Source of the DNA: Thalassotalea sp. ND16A
GTDB lineage: Bacteria > Pseudomonadota > Gammaproteobacteria > Enterobacterales > Alteromonadaceae
Assembly (NCBI RefSeq): GCF_000764205.1
Contig: NZ_JQDZ01000031.1
Location: forward strand, 62,001 to 126,000
Direction of reading: 5' to 3'
Length of the DNA stretch: 64,000 nucleotides
Part shown: one piece after another, positions 29,726 through 40,403 of the stretch
Position numbering within the stretch: the first letter of the stretch is position 1
Layout: every line of letters begins with the position of its first letter
Notes under the pieces: model-generated
The model's database searches: none
Seen by the model: the letters and a program-made list of their open reading frames with translations, nothing else
What the model was told of the DNA's origin: nothing
Program-made: the position numbers and the translations under genes

Positions 29726-31972
29726 TTACAACGTGCTAATATTTGCTTCATTTATTTGCTCTAAAAACTGTTTTCGCTTTTCGTCAAGTTTATACTCGGC
29801 TATTTTTAAAATTCGATTAAACTCTATATCTTCCTTTAAGAAGTCAAAGCAATAATTTTGTTGTAAAACATGTATTTCATCAAAGTAATTGTTTTTTTCA
29901 TAGAGCTTAGCTAACGTCGATAAGGTTTTTTCTTTATTTCCTAAACATGCATAGGTTAAAGGGATACCCAAGCCAACGGTAGTCGGTTCAGGATCTCTTT
30001 TCATTGCCGTTGACATACTCAGCTCAATTTTTTGGGCAATTATTTCAGCACTTTTTGTGTCATGCTGAATCAAAGCAGAATACAGAAGTAATGCTTCGGA
30101 GATATATTGGCTATTCAGCAGTTCTTTGTTTAACAATTGCGGATAATGCTCGAGTAGTAAGTCACTTGCTAACTCATATTCACCCTCTTCTATTTGTGCA
30201 GTCGCTAATAGGTACTGACTGTCCAAGGTGTTATTTTCTTTTACAAAGTCTTTCAGTAATTGTACCAATTCAGCTTTTGTGATCATTTCATGGTTCAGCT
30301 TGTAAAGACCAATAGATAATTGCGTATAGGCAATTGTTGAGGTTTTCGCTTTTGAATTTAGCAATATTTTTAACGTACTTTCGGCTTGCTCTACCATGTT
30401 CAGCGTCAGATAAAAGCCAATTTTGGAAGATAAAATTCGTCCAGAATTTTCGATGCTATTATTTTGACTGATTTTCCAGGCTTTATGCCAATCTAAACCT
30501 GTGAGCCAGTAATGCAACAAAGCAGTATCGGCTATAAATGAAGAATGTGGATTTACATCAAGCATCATAGCTAAATAATTTTCCGACTCGATTAATCGGC
30601 CGTCTATTCTTTCCTGGAAATACAGATTGGTTAACAAAATCTCTGACACCGGATCAAGTGAAAGCGCTTGTTTATAGAGGGTTTTAACTTTTGCCTTTTC
30701 TGTTTTTGTCATATTTAAGAAATCTGTCACATATACCACGGCATACCAATGGTAGGCTTGGGCGTAATTAGGATTAGTGGCAATTGCTTTTTCATAAGAG
30801 CGAATTGCATTTGCCTTCTCCCCCTTACTTTCATAATAAGCGCCAATAGAAGTATCGATTTCAGCGCTATTGTTTGCTCCATCAAAAAAAGGTGTTAACA
30901 AAGAAAGAGAGTGTTTTAAAAAGTCTTTTTTCGATAGGTTTGCATGAGCTTCTTGTAAACTTAAAGTATCGACTAAACCTGAAATAGCCAACTGATTATC
31001 CGGGTCTATAATCAACGATTTTTTGAAAGCATTGACCGACTTTTCAAGTGATTCAGGGGTTCTAGCTCGCATAAAATAACGCCCTAACAAATAGGCATCT
31101 TGCGCTTGTGGTATTCGTGTACCATGCTCAGTTAATGCCACGATTTGCTCTTTTAATAGGGTGATTTTCAATTGCTGAACTACAGAAGCCGATATTTCAT
31201 CCTGAATTTTAAATACATCATCAATTTCATAATCGTAGGTTTCTGACCATAAATGGTAACCAGTATCGGCTTGAATAAGCTGGGCGGTAACTCTTAATTT
31301 CGTGCCCGATTTTCTGACGCTGCCTTCAAGCACATGCTCCACATCCAATTTGTCGGCGATTTCTTTAATATCCATATTTTTGTTTTTAAAGAAGAAAGAA
31401 GAAGTTCTCGCCGCAACTTTTAATTGTTTGATACGTGCCAATACATTGAGTAACTCTTCCGATAAGCCATCAGAGAAGTATTCTTGCTCTGGATCATTAC
31501 TCATATTCACAAACGGCAAAACGGCAATTGAAGTCACTTGATCTGACAGAGCTATTGAAGGTGATTGATAAGCTGCACTGTCGTCTGCTGTGCCATTGCT
31601 GTTGACGGTTGCAATATTGCTTATATCTTCAGTGAAATAAGCCTCATTGGTTAAGAAGATAAGGGCAATAGCCATGGCGGCAATGATACCAAAATCGAGC
31701 TTTCTCCCGGTAATATTGGTAATTGAATCATCAACCACAACATCTTTACTGCGCATGATCCCTTGTGGGGTTAATTCAAATGCCCAGGCAAAAAGACAAG
31801 CTATTGGGAAGCCCACCACCAGAAACACGATTATTACCGGAGTAACCCATTCAGGTAATTTCAGGTAGGGTTCGAGCACGGCAACAATCTGGATGATTAA
31901 CCAGGCAGTGATAAGATAAGCGGTGGCAACTTTGAAGACGTTACGGCGTTTTAATTCCCTGAAAACGGTCAA
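29726..31972 (-). CDS. Membrane-anchored TolB-like / TPR protein
   Basis: 748 residues. N-terminal RELKRRNVFKVATAY is the conserved start of a family with two or three membrane helices (about 14-35, 44-66, 92-110). Residues about 145-270 form a FlgO/TolB-like domain (SIAVLPFVNMSNDPEQEYFS, DGLSEELLNVLARI, HVLEGSVRKSGTKLRVTAQL) of the type also found after adenylate-cyclase or CadC modules. From about 290 on there are tetratricopeptide-like helices (NPNYAQAYHWYAVVY). No cyclase or DNA-binding domain is present. Probably a scaffold or sensor; specific role unknown. More AT-rich than its neighbours by eye. Confidence 0.75.
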   Translation of the reverse strand: MTVFRELKRRNVFKVATAYLITAWLIIQIVAVLEPYLKLPEWVTPVIIVFLVVGFPIACLFAWAFELTPQGIMRSKDVVVDDSITNITGRKLDFGIIAAMAIALIFLTNEAYFTEDISNIATVNSNGTADDSAAYQSPSIALSDQVTSIAVLPFVNMSNDPEQEYFSDGLSEELLNVLARIKQLKVAARTSSFFFKNKNMDIKEIADKLDVEHVLEGSVRKSGTKLRVTAQLIQADTGYHLWSETYDYEIDDVFKIQDEISASVVQQLKITLLKEQIVALTEHGTRIPQAQDAYLLGRYFMRARTPESLEKSVNAFKKSLIIDPDNQLAISGLVDTLSLQEAHANLSKKDFLKHSLSLLTPFFDGANNSAEIDTSIGAYYESKGEKANAIRSYEKAIATNPNYAQAYHWYAVVYVTDFLNMTKTEKAKVKTLYKQALSLDPVSEILLTNLYFQERIDGRLIESENYLAMMLDVNPHSSFIADTALLHYWLTGLDWHKAWKISQNNSIENSGRILSSKIGFYLTLNMVEQAESTLKILLNSKAKTSTIAYTQLSIGLYKLNHEMITKAELVQLLKDFVKENNTLDSQYLLATAQIEEGEYELASDLLLEHYPQLLNKELLNSQYISEALLLYSALIQHDTKSAEIIAQKIELSMSTAMKRDPEPTTVGLGIPLTYACLGNKEKTLSTLAKLYEKNNYFDEIHVLQQNYCFDFLKEDIEFNRILKIAEYKLDEKRKQFLEQINEANISTL

Positions 31973-32060
31973 GTGTTTCCCTTTATGATTTTACTTTATT
32001 AGCTAAAGTTTAGACCAAAACCATAAATTTGGATGAATAAATCAGCACATTTTAAATGCG

Positions 32061-32705
32061 TTAGTTACTATAACCCCAACGAGGCATAATGGTTTGTTCG
32101 ATACCGATATGATCTAGCATACGTCCCACCATAAAATCGATTAAATCATTAATGGATTCAGGATTATGATAAAAACCTGGGGCTGCCGGCATTATGGTGA
32201 CGCCCATTTGTGAGAGGCTGTGCATATTGGCCAAATGTATGGTGGAAAACGGCGTTTCTCTTGGCACTAAAATTAACTGACCACGTTCTTTAATCACCAC
32301 ATCGGCGGCACGTTCTATTAAGTTATCGCTCATGCCCTGACTAATGGCGGCAAGAGTGCCGGTTGAGCACGGACAAACCACCATTTGTTTCGGCGCAGCA
32401 GAGCCAGAAGCTACCGGCGAGAACCATTGCTCTTTGCCAAATACGGTAATTTGCCCGGCTTTGGCCTGGTATTTTTCGCTGAGAAATTTTGTTGCAGCAT
32501 CTGGACTGGCGGGTAATTTTACTTTTACTTCGGTATCCAGCACCACGCGGGCGGCACTTGAGATAAGAACGTAGACCTGATAGTTCGCCGCAATCAGGCA
32601 CTCTAATAAGCGTAAGGCATAAAGGGAGCCCGATGCGCCGGTGATTGCTAATGTTATTTTACCGTTGAATTTTGCCAATGTGTTTCTCGTGTTTATTCGA
32701 CGCAA
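32061..32705 (-). CDS. ubiX: UbiX flavin prenyltransferase, TTG start
   Basis: Makes prenylated FMN, the cofactor of the UbiD decarboxylase in ubiquinone synthesis. About 205-214 residues. Motifs: [19 protein letters not shown] (FMN/prenyl site), [36 protein letters not shown] and [11 protein letters not shown]-like [10 protein letters not shown]. No ATG precedes the conserved fold: the frame can begin at TTG 32705, with AGGA 8 nt ahead, or at TTG 32678. I chose the first because of that AGGA, which itself lies in a small hairpin. Downstream of mpl by 38 nt on the same strand. Confidence 0.93.
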   Translation of the reverse strand: MRRINTRNTLAKFNGKITLAITGASGSLYALRLLECLIAANYQVYVLISSAARVVLDTEVKVKLPASPDAATKFLSEKYQAKAGQITVFGKEQWFSPVASGSAAPKQMVVCPCSTGTLAAISQGMSDNLIERAADVVIKERGQLILVPRETPFSTIHLANMHSLSQMGVTIMPAAPGFYHNPESINDLIDFMVGRMLDHIGIEQTIMPRWGYSN

Positions 32706-32712
32706 AAGAAAG

Positions 32713-32732
32713 ATCCTGACTTTCGTCGGGAT
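32713..32732 (-). promoter_or_regulatory. GAAA-capped hairpin holding the ubiX ribosome binding site
   Basis: On the minus strand: ATCCCGAC, GAAA, GTCAGGAT. Seven of eight pairs match around a GNRA-type tetraloop. The 3' arm contains the AGGA that serves the TTG start of ubiX, so translation may depend on melting it. The sequence also resembles widespread short intergenic repeats of the form CCCGACGAAAGTCGGG. Confidence 0.55.
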
Positions 32733-32743
32733 GACGTTTAATG

Positions 32744-34108
32744 TTAATGAATGAGTCCTAGTTCCTTTATCAGCTTAGTATGAAAACCGCCAAAGCCGCC
32801 ATTACTCATTACCACAATATGATCGCCTGCTTTCGCATTTTTGGCAACCAAGTCGACCAGGTTATCGATATCATCTTCACAAAATGCAGGGGCTTTACAA
32901 TCATTGATCAAATCACTGACCGACCATTTTACCTTCTCATCCTGGTAAAAATAAACCACATCGGCCTGCTCTAAAGATGCCGCTAGGGTGTCTTTATGCA
33001 CACCTGATTTCATCGTATTCGAGCGCGGTTCCAACACCGCAACGATGCGCTCGCTGCCAACTTTGGCGCGAAAGCCTGATAAGTTTTTGCTGATGGCGGT
33101 AGGGTGATGAGCAAAGTCATCATAAACCTTGATGTTGTTAACCTCGCCAACCAGTTCTTGCCGGCGTTTGGTATTGACAAATTCAGCCAAAGCATCAATG
33201 GCAATATGGCTAGGCACACCGGCATGACGTGCTGCGGCAATCGCCATTAAGGCGTTATCGATATTAAAATCGCCAATTAAATCCCATTTAACCGTGCCTT
33301 GTAATTGCTGATCAAACAGCACCTGAAACTCACTGCCATCAGCCGTTAATTTTTCAGCAAGCCAACCACTATCATCGCCACTGTATTCTATTGGCGTCCA
33401 CGCTCCCATGGTCAGCGTTTCGGTTAACGCCCGATCATGTTTCGGAGCGAGTAATAAACCATTACCAGGCACCATTCTCACCACATGGTGAAATTGGCGT
33501 TGAATATCTTTAATTGAATCAAAGATATCGGCATGATCAAATTCCAGGTTATTCATCACTAGCGTACGTGGTCGATAATGGACAAACTTAGAACGCTTAT
33601 CAAAAAAAGCGGTATCGTATTCATCGGCTTCAATCACAAAAAATGGCGAGTTGCCAAGACGTGCCGAGGTATCGAAATTTTGTGGCACGCCACCAATCAA
33701 GTAACCCGGGGTTAAATGCGCATACTCTAAAATCCAGGCCAACATAGAGCTGGTGGTAGTTTTACCGTGGGTACCCGAAACAGCAAGCACCCACCTGTCT
33801 TTTAACACGTTTTCAAGTAACCATTGCGGGCCAGAGGTGTAGGCTATATTTCGCTCCATCACATACTCAACCATTGGGTTTCCGCGCGACATGGCATTAC
33901 CGACAATGACCATATCAGGCTCGTCTTGCAAATGCTCAATGTTATAGCCTTGCATCAGCTCAATACCCAACTGTTCAAGTTGCGTACTCATTGGCGGATA
34001 GACGTTGGCATCACAACCTGATACTCGAAAACCAAGCTGTTTGGCAATGGCGGCGATACCGCCCATAAAGGTGCCGCAAATACCAAGAATATGTAGGTGT
34101 TTTGTCAT
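32744..34108 (-). CDS. mpl: UDP-N-acetylmuramate:L-Ala-gamma-D-Glu-meso-DAP ligase Mpl
   Basis: Cytoplasmic ligase that reattaches recycled murein tripeptide to UDP-MurNAc. 454 residues, normal for Mpl. The N-terminal [19 protein letters not shown] separates Mpl from MurC; ATP loop [10 protein letters not shown] at 111-120; [20 protein letters not shown] is the Mur-ligase central motif; [12 protein letters not shown] is present. 30 nt after the zinc protease and 38 nt before ubiX on the same strand, so the three may be co-transcribed, although no common pathway is evident. Confidence 0.97.
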   Translation of the reverse strand: MTKHLHILGICGTFMGGIAAIAKQLGFRVSGCDANVYPPMSTQLEQLGIELMQGYNIEHLQDEPDMVIVGNAMSRGNPMVEYVMERNIAYTSGPQWLLENVLKDRWVLAVSGTHGKTTTSSMLAWILEYAHLTPGYLIGGVPQNFDTSARLGNSPFFVIEADEYDTAFFDKRSKFVHYRPRTLVMNNLEFDHADIFDSIKDIQRQFHHVVRMVPGNGLLLAPKHDRALTETLTMGAWTPIEYSGDDSGWLAEKLTADGSEFQVLFDQQLQGTVKWDLIGDFNIDNALMAIAAARHAGVPSHIAIDALAEFVNTKRRQELVGEVNNIKVYDDFAHHPTAISKNLSGFRAKVGSERIVAVLEPRSNTMKSGVHKDTLAASLEQADVVYFYQDEKVKWSVSDLINDCKAPAFCEDDIDNLVDLVAKNAKAGDHIVVMSNGGFGGFHTKLIKELGLIH

Positions 34109-34138
34109 TAATTTTCTACTTTTGAATTACTATTTTCA

Positions 34139-36586
34139 CTACTGAAACGAGCCAATAGGCGAGCCCGGAGGTAAGCTCACCGGCACTTCATTATGAATGG
34201 TTTTACCTTGCTGTAAGCTAAACGCAATTTGTTGATTTAACAAACTGTATTGCCCGTATAATGGCTTCGACTTGGCATGATAAGACGTTTTCGTCGTTAA
34301 CCACTGCTGTAAATCGAGCAAATGAGTAAACACTTGTGTGCGAACTTCTGCGACAATTTTATCATTATGAAATAAAGCCAATAAACTGTCTAACGTTTGT
34401 TGATTCAGCCGTTGCTGAATGGCGAAACTCAGCCCCTGTTTAGCGCTTTGTTTTATCGTTGCCTGAATCAGCTGCTCCAATAATTGTCCCACAGAAGGGA
34501 TACCAGGCTCAAGCATATGTTGCTGATTCAACCGTGCCAGTCGTTGCGGATTGAGCATTAAGCTGATGGTATTTTTCGCACTCGCCTGGGCAGCCGTTAC
34601 CGGATCAAAGGTTAACGAGGTATTCGAACTAAAGCTTTCACGGTTGCGGTAATAACCATAGGCTTTTGGTGGAATAAGGTTAATGATATCGGTTGGCAGT
34701 GTTAACAACTCACTGTCTAAGGTTGCTAACAAACCGCTAATTGCCGCTTGTTGATTAACGCCGCTAACCATAGATTGGGCATGCTCATCTTCGCCTTTCA
34801 CCGCATAAGAGTAATTTATGCCGGCAATCACTTTCGCCGCCGCTTCTACCTGAAAGCGATGTAAATTATAAATAGGCACTAGCGCATTTTCAATTTCAGC
34901 AAATGGAGTGCCGGTTTTGATGGTATTGATGCCAAAATTTTGCAGAGCTTTGGCTCGTACGGTCAATAGCCGCGCTAGTTCAGCGACCGGATCTGCACCG
35001 TTATCCCATAAATGTCCCACCGCTTGTGCTCCACCTTTAGGGCGCGAGTCCGGATCAGACATATATTGTAAGCCTTTATTTTTTGCGGCTTTGACTACGG
35101 CTTTAAGATCTTCTTGCTCATTGGCAAAGTCACCATAGGCATAATGAATTACATGCTTGTCCCATTCTCCAATATCTTCGGCATACGCATTGGATAAGTC
35201 AATCTCACCTTGCTCATCTAATGTGATCAACGGATGTGGATAGTCCATTACCGAGGCGCGGTTATTGACACTGGCAGAAAAGTTGTGAGCAATACCTAAA
35301 GTATGACCCACTTCATGAGCCGACAATTGACGAATGCGTGCTAACGCCATTGCTTTTTGGCTGCTGGTGTCTACATTATCCTTGCTAAATGGCGAGGTTA
35401 ACCCTAAGGCAATTAAGTAATCCTGACGCACTCTTAATGAGCCGAGCGTTACATGACCTTTCAGTATTTCCCCGGTTCGAGGATCGACAACAGAAGAGCC
35501 ATAAGACCAACCGCGGGTGGCACGATGCACCCATTGGATCACGTTATAACGTATATCCATAGGGTCGGCATCTGCTGGCAGCATTTTTACCTGAAAGGCA
35601 TTTTTATAGCCAATGGCTGCATAGGCCTGTTCCCACCACATTGCGCCATCGATTAGTGCCGAGCGAACTGGCTCGGGTACGCCCGGATCTAAATAGTAGA
35701 CAATCGGCTCAACCGCCTCACTTAGTGTTTTACTCGGATCTTTTTTCTCTAAGCGATGCCGGGGGATCACTCTTTGGATTAACGATTGATCAATGGCAGT
35801 GGCGTAATCGGCGTATTCAACAGACCACATGCCCGAATACGGATGGAATTGTCGCGTTTGATAATTGTCATCCGGTAAGCGAATTAATGAATGATGTAAG
35901 TTTACCGTTACCGCACTGGCATCTGGCGTCACCGAACGTAAATATTCTCCCGCATCCTTACCTTTAAAGGTGATCACCGCTTCCAATTCGGTATTATCAA
36001 CAAACGCTTTGCTGCGTCTTTGATACAAACCACTGCGGGTAACATCGATCGCGTAACTGCCCTGCTTTCCTGCTTTTAAGGAGGCCCCAATATTGTGAAT
36101 GTCGGATAACAAAAATGGGGTGTAGTCGATAATCACTTTATTATCGATGCTTTCTTCGACTTTAAAGCCCCAAATTATAGAGCTGGCAAACGCTTCATCG
36201 ATGGCTTCGCGTTCGAGTATATTGTCACTGGTAGCGCGATAATAAGTATTTAATTGGCGTAAAAATACTTTATTGCCAACTTGTTCAAATTGCACTAAAC
36301 GAGTATCGCCCAACTGACCTCTATCTAAGCCGATATCGTTAGAGCCAATGCCATGCGGCATACTGCTTTGAAATAAAAATTGCTGATTAAAATCGCTGAT
36401 TTCTACATACACTTTCGCGCTAGTGTCATCAATGTAGAACGGCATAAACCCTTGATGATATGTTTTATTGTCAGTAAATTTTTCATTTGCCTGTGCAACT
36501 TGGATGCAGGATAAAAGCGTTAAGAAAAATAGGATAGCGACAGAAAATGGTTTCATGCCAGGTCTCAATATATTGTTATTTTTCAT
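34139..36586 (-). CDS. Large secreted zinc metalloprotease (DUF5117/DUF5118 type)
   Basis: 815 residues. N-terminal hydrophobic signal (about 12-33, ending VAQA). The metzincin zinc motif HEVGHTLGIAH has H424, E425, H428 and H434, followed by a Met-turn candidate VMDYPHP. The order of a beta-rich N-terminal part (VYVEISDFNQQFLFQSSMPH), a DUF5117-like region and the zinc domain matches uncharacterised metalloproteases of Bacteroidetes and Alteromonadales. Substrate unknown. The start may be the ATG ten codons later (MKPFSV). Upstream promoter shares the gap with divergent fbp. Confidence 0.88.
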   Translation of the reverse strand: MKNNNILRPGMKPFSVAILFFLTLLSCIQVAQANEKFTDNKTYHQGFMPFYIDDTSAKVYVEISDFNQQFLFQSSMPHGIGSNDIGLDRGQLGDTRLVQFEQVGNKVFLRQLNTYYRATSDNILEREAIDEAFASSIIWGFKVEESIDNKVIIDYTPFLLSDIHNIGASLKAGKQGSYAIDVTRSGLYQRRSKAFVDNTELEAVITFKGKDAGEYLRSVTPDASAVTVNLHHSLIRLPDDNYQTRQFHPYSGMWSVEYADYATAIDQSLIQRVIPRHRLEKKDPSKTLSEAVEPIVYYLDPGVPEPVRSALIDGAMWWEQAYAAIGYKNAFQVKMLPADADPMDIRYNVIQWVHRATRGWSYGSSVVDPRTGEILKGHVTLGSLRVRQDYLIALGLTSPFSKDNVDTSSQKAMALARIRQLSAHEVGHTLGIAHNFSASVNNRASVMDYPHPLITLDEQGEIDLSNAYAEDIGEWDKHVIHYAYGDFANEQEDLKAVVKAAKNKGLQYMSDPDSRPKGGAQAVGHLWDNGADPVAELARLLTVRAKALQNFGINTIKTGTPFAEIENALVPIYNLHRFQVEAAAKVIAGINYSYAVKGEDEHAQSMVSGVNQQAAISGLLATLDSELLTLPTDIINLIPPKAYGYYRNRESFSSNTSLTFDPVTAAQASAKNTISLMLNPQRLARLNQQHMLEPGIPSVGQLLEQLIQATIKQSAKQGLSFAIQQRLNQQTLDSLLALFHNDKIVAEVRTQVFTHLLDLQQWLTTKTSYHAKSKPLYGQYSLLNQQIAFSLQQGKTIHNEVPVSLPPGSPIGSFQ

Positions 36587-36790
36587 CTCAATGTTTGCTA
36601 AATAGTTTCAAGTTCAAATATTGCATCCAATATACACGAAATAATAAAGAATTTATTTAGCTTCTAGTAAATAATTTAATGATCTGTTGATTTTTAGTTT
36701 TGTTTAGAGATCTTCGTCATTCTCTTGTACAATAGAGCGAATATAAACATTGTTCATTTTCACTCTTATTTATAAAAGTTCAGGTACCCC

Positions 36791-37759
36791 ATGCAACGAA
36801 TTGCCCCGGCACTACGCCAAGATAACGTTCCTTTAGATTTGATTTCATTAATTAAAACCGTACTAGCCGCCTGTAAAGAAATATCTTTCCGTGTTGGCCA
36901 GGGCCACTTAAGCGGGGTAATGGGTTCAACTTTGGATGAAAATATTCAAGGTGAGGTACAAAAAGAATTAGATGTGGTTGCCAACCAGTTATTGAAAGAT
37001 ATTCTGCTAGAATCAGGCTTTGTTAAAGCCATTTCTTCGGAAGAAGAAGACACTTCAGTTGCCGGCCATGAAGATGGTAAATACATCGTTTCATTTGATC
37101 CATTAGACGGTAGTTCAAACATTGAAATTAATTCGTTAATTGGTACCATTTTCTCAATCATGGAAGCACCAGCAGGTATGAGTGCAGATGATCCTGATAT
37201 GTTCAAACAAGCGGGCGTTAACCAGGTTTGTGCCGGATATGTTTTATATGGCCCAGCAACGATTTTAGCGTTGACCACGGGTAATGGTACCCACTTCTAC
37301 ACCTTGGATAAAACGCATGGCAGTTTCATGCTGACAGAGCGTAATGTACAAGTGACAGAAAATACTTCTGAATTTGCGGCAAACATGTCTAACCAGCGTT
37401 TTTGGCATGAACCAATGCAAAACTACATCAATGATTTAGTTGCCGGTACTGATGGGCCGCGTGAGCGTAACTTCAATATGCGCTGGATTGCGGCCATGGT
37501 TGGCGATGTGCATCGTGTATTGGTTCGCGGTGGTTTATTTACTTACCCTGCCGATAGCAAAGATCCGAACAAACCTTATAAATTACGGTTAATGTATGAA
37601 GCCAACCCGATGAGTTTTTTGATTGAACAAGCCGGTGGTCTGAGCGTAACAAGTACGGCTCGAATTATGGAAATTGAACCAACCGATATTCACCAACGAG
37701 TGGAAGTGATTTTAGGTTCAAAAAACGAAGTGGAAAAATGCTTAAGCTATTATAGCTAA
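36791..37759 (+). CDS. fbp: Class I fructose-1,6-bisphosphatase
   Basis: Gluconeogenic phosphatase, fitting a bacterium that feeds on amino acids. 322 residues. Metal and substrate motifs: [23 protein letters not shown] (class I signature), [19 protein letters not shown], and [23 protein letters not shown] precedes the ATG. Single-gene unit with terminator at 37784-37813. Shows no odd features. Confidence 0.97.
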   Translation: MQRIAPALRQDNVPLDLISLIKTVLAACKEISFRVGQGHLSGVMGSTLDENIQGEVQKELDVVANQLLKDILLESGFVKAISSEEEDTSVAGHEDGKYIVSFDPLDGSSNIEINSLIGTIFSIMEAPAGMSADDPDMFKQAGVNQVCAGYVLYGPATILALTTGNGTHFYTLDKTHGSFMLTERNVQVTENTSEFAANMSNQRFWHEPMQNYINDLVAGTDGPRERNFNMRWIAAMVGDVHRVLVRGGLFTYPADSKDPNKPYKLRLMYEANPMSFLIEQAGGLSVTSTARIMEIEPTDIHQRVEVILGSKNEVEKCLSYYS

Positions 37760-37783
37760 TTGAACCCCAAACAATAAATTAAT

Positions 37784-37813
37784 AATCCGGCTTTTTTCAG
37801 TCGGATTTTTTTT
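37784..37813 (+). terminator. Terminator of fbp
   Basis: AATCCG (37784-37789) and CGGATT (37802-37807) form the stem, with a T-rich loop; eight T follow the stem. Separates fbp from the downstream ATPase-channel pair. Confidence 0.75.
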
Positions 37814-37915
37814 GTCTACATTTCATCTTTACCTGTTATTACAGCCATTTACTCGCAAAATTAGCAATCTAATTCATACTGATACAGTAATAATAAGTGT
37901 TGGTTGATATATTAT

Positions 37916-40393
37916 ATGACTTGGAAAAGCATAGCGGGTAAGCCGAAAAATAAATTTTCGAATGTTTTACGCGGTATATTTTTATCTTTTTTATTCTCTT
38001 TTTCAGGGCCGGCTTTAGCTTTTGCAGCGGTCAGTGAAGAGACCAAAACCGTAGAGAAAAATCAGCCCGAAACTGCAGAACCAATCGAAACGGAAATTCA
38101 GTACCTTGCTGAGCCAATAAATTCAGAATATCTTAGCGACAATAGCTTGGAACAGTTTGAAGCGGAATTTTATGAACTACAAGATAAGATCGCAAACCTA
38201 AACCGTAGTGCAGATGATTACGAACAACTCTACGGCCGCATACGTCCAGTTATTGTCGAAAAAACAGAACAATTATACCAGAGAATACAACACCAGGATG
38301 TCGATTTAAGACTGCTTACGCAAGTAAGAAATGAAGACGAATTTATTGAACTCTTTAGTCAAGCGAGAGAAATTAAAAAATTCTATTTACTCCGTCATAA
38401 TATTTTTGTTGAAGCAACAGACGAATTTAGAGAGTTGTTAACAAGCACTAAGTTAAATGGCATTAATGAAGCAAAGCTTGAATTTAGCTATGTACGCCTG
38501 CAAATGCTGATTATCGTCAAAGCAACAATTCAACGGGTTTTAGAAGTTCCAGAGAGATTTAATCTGGCACCTGTCGATATTTTTATAAATCTGGTGATGA
38601 TATTTATCGCCATTGTGGTCTTGCAAAAATGGCGAACCTGGGCAAAGACAGGATTGCCGCTATGGCGCCAGAAAATCCTCGAGGTAAGACCCAGAACACC
38701 AGGAAGAATGAAAGCTGCCCGGGCAATTTGGTATTTCGAAAATACTCGTACTCCGATTGAATGGTTACTATTTATTAAATTCATTCTGGGAAGTATCGAT
38801 ATCGTTCAAATACAAATTTTAATTGATGTCGTCAGTACTTTAGCTTTTTGGTTATGTTTAACCTACTTTGTATTTAGTTTCCTCAGTAAAATGATTGAGC
38901 GTGGCAAACAAAACGTGCTAAAAAACATTAGCATAAAGCAATCTGCGTCTCTAAAATTAGCGGTTTGGTGGCTAGGTTGGTACAAGCTCAGCTTCGAATT
39001 AACCGCGATATTCATTGCCTACGGTACAATTTTCGCCTGGCTAGAAACACTGTTCTTATTTTTGCTACTACCCGTTTATGTTTTCTTTATTTTTCAATGG
39101 CGCAATGATTGTTTCAATTACATTGAGGCAGAGCGTGATGCGCCTCAACTTATTAAAAAATTGATTACTGAACGTAAAGGCATTAAAGGGTTTTTCTCCG
39201 CTAATGTTGCTTTAATTTTTGTCATTTATTTCGTCTCAACGAAAGTATTTTTAAGTTTAATTTCTCGGGTTGAGTCAGGCAGGCGGATCACTGCCGAAAT
39301 ATACCGTAAGAAATTATTAAGTGACAACAATGAGTTATTAGAAAAAACCAAAAGCGCTGCAAGTTTATACCCGGAACTGAATGAAATACTGATCGCTAGT
39401 AATGAGTCAAATATTGCAAGCGTAGTGGAAGGTCCAACAAGCAAAGTTATGACTATGCTGGAGCATAAAGAACGCAGTCACCTTGCAGTCATCGGCGAGA
39501 GAGGTATTGGTAAAAGCCACCTATTGAAAAATCTAGCTGCAGAGCACGGTAAGGCGATCAGCTTAAATTGCAGTGAAGATTTCAGCGCTGTCATTGAGTC
39601 GATGAAATCACAACTCGGCTTAGCAGCCGAAAACATTAAAACTGCTGACATAGTAAAAGCATTGAAAGCGCAAGAAATTGACTTGATCTTATTAGATAAT
39701 TGTCACCGTTTACTCACCGCAGAAGCCAGTGGCCAACGTGAAATTCGGCGACTATATGGTTGGATCAATGAATTAAAAGGATTAGCGCTATGGGTGCTAA
39801 CTTTTGATAGCAGCTCCTGGAGCTTATTAAATGCTCTCGGCATTGCAACCGGATTTTTTGCTAACACCATAGTGTTAAAAACCTGGACTGAAGATCAAAT
39901 AAGTGAACTGTTTGACCAGCGTTGCCAACAAGCGGATATCAATATAGATTTCAGTCAACTGATAATACCAAGGCAACTCGCCGATATAGAAGATGATTCT
40001 GTTGAAGGCAGAAATCAATCGGGCATTTTTCGAATTATTTGGGGTTATGCCGATGGCAACCCAGCTATTGCCTGTAGAACATTTGCCAGTTCAATTATTT
40101 ATGATCAAGGCAAGCTGATTGCCAAATTACCCGCATACCCTGAGAGTAAAATTATCGAAAACTATGATATCAACTCACTGCTAGTACTCAGGGTGTTGTG
40201 TCAGTTCGGCCGTTGCAGTGTTAATGACATCGTGAACAACCTTCGCCTGCATGGATTAGTCGTGAACAGTGCTTTAGCCGCTTGTGTGGCCCAGGGAATC
40301 GTAGAACAAATTAGTGGCCGCTATCAAATCACCTGGCTCTGGTTCAGGGAGGTGTCAAAATACCTTGCTCGTCAAAACCTATTAACGCGTTAG
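37916..40393 (+). CDS. Polytopic membrane protein with cytoplasmic P-loop ATPase and winged-helix tail
   Basis: 825 residues from ATG 37916 (a TTG four codons upstream is possible; neither has a clear ribosome site). Signal-like segment 18-38, then an acidic, coiled-coil-prone periplasmic part (about 45-215). Hydrophobic helices lie at about 220-238, 282-296, 304-323, 351-378, 380-396 and 430-449. The C-terminal half is an AAA/STAND-like ATPase: Walker A GERGIGKS (527-534), Walker B LILLDN (D594) followed by Asn rather than the usual Glu, a sensor-like LWVLTFDSSSW, and a winged-helix-like end (about 745-825). I recognise no named family. The MscS gene starts 10 nt after its stop, so the pair is probably one machine in which ATP binding controls a channel (inference). 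Confidence 0.75.
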   Translation: MTWKSIAGKPKNKFSNVLRGIFLSFLFSFSGPALAFAAVSEETKTVEKNQPETAEPIETEIQYLAEPINSEYLSDNSLEQFEAEFYELQDKIANLNRSADDYEQLYGRIRPVIVEKTEQLYQRIQHQDVDLRLLTQVRNEDEFIELFSQAREIKKFYLLRHNIFVEATDEFRELLTSTKLNGINEAKLEFSYVRLQMLIIVKATIQRVLEVPERFNLAPVDIFINLVMIFIAIVVLQKWRTWAKTGLPLWRQKILEVRPRTPGRMKAARAIWYFENTRTPIEWLLFIKFILGSIDIVQIQILIDVVSTLAFWLCLTYFVFSFLSKMIERGKQNVLKNISIKQSASLKLAVWWLGWYKLSFELTAIFIAYGTIFAWLETLFLFLLLPVYVFFIFQWRNDCFNYIEAERDAPQLIKKLITERKGIKGFFSANVALIFVIYFVSTKVFLSLISRVESGRRITAEIYRKKLLSDNNELLEKTKSAASLYPELNEILIASNESNIASVVEGPTSKVMTMLEHKERSHLAVIGERGIGKSHLLKNLAAEHGKAISLNCSEDFSAVIESMKSQLGLAAENIKTADIVKALKAQEIDLILLDNCHRLLTAEASGQREIRRLYGWINELKGLALWVLTFDSSSWSLLNALGIATGFFANTIVLKTWTEDQISELFDQRCQQADINIDFSQLIIPRQLADIEDDSVEGRNQSGIFRIIWGYADGNPAIACRTFASSIIYDQGKLIAKLPAYPESKIIENYDINSLLVLRVLCQFGRCSVNDIVNNLRLHGLVVNSALAACVAQGIVEQISGRYQITWLWFREVSKYLARQNLLTR

Positions 40394-40403
40394 AGGATAA
40401 ACC

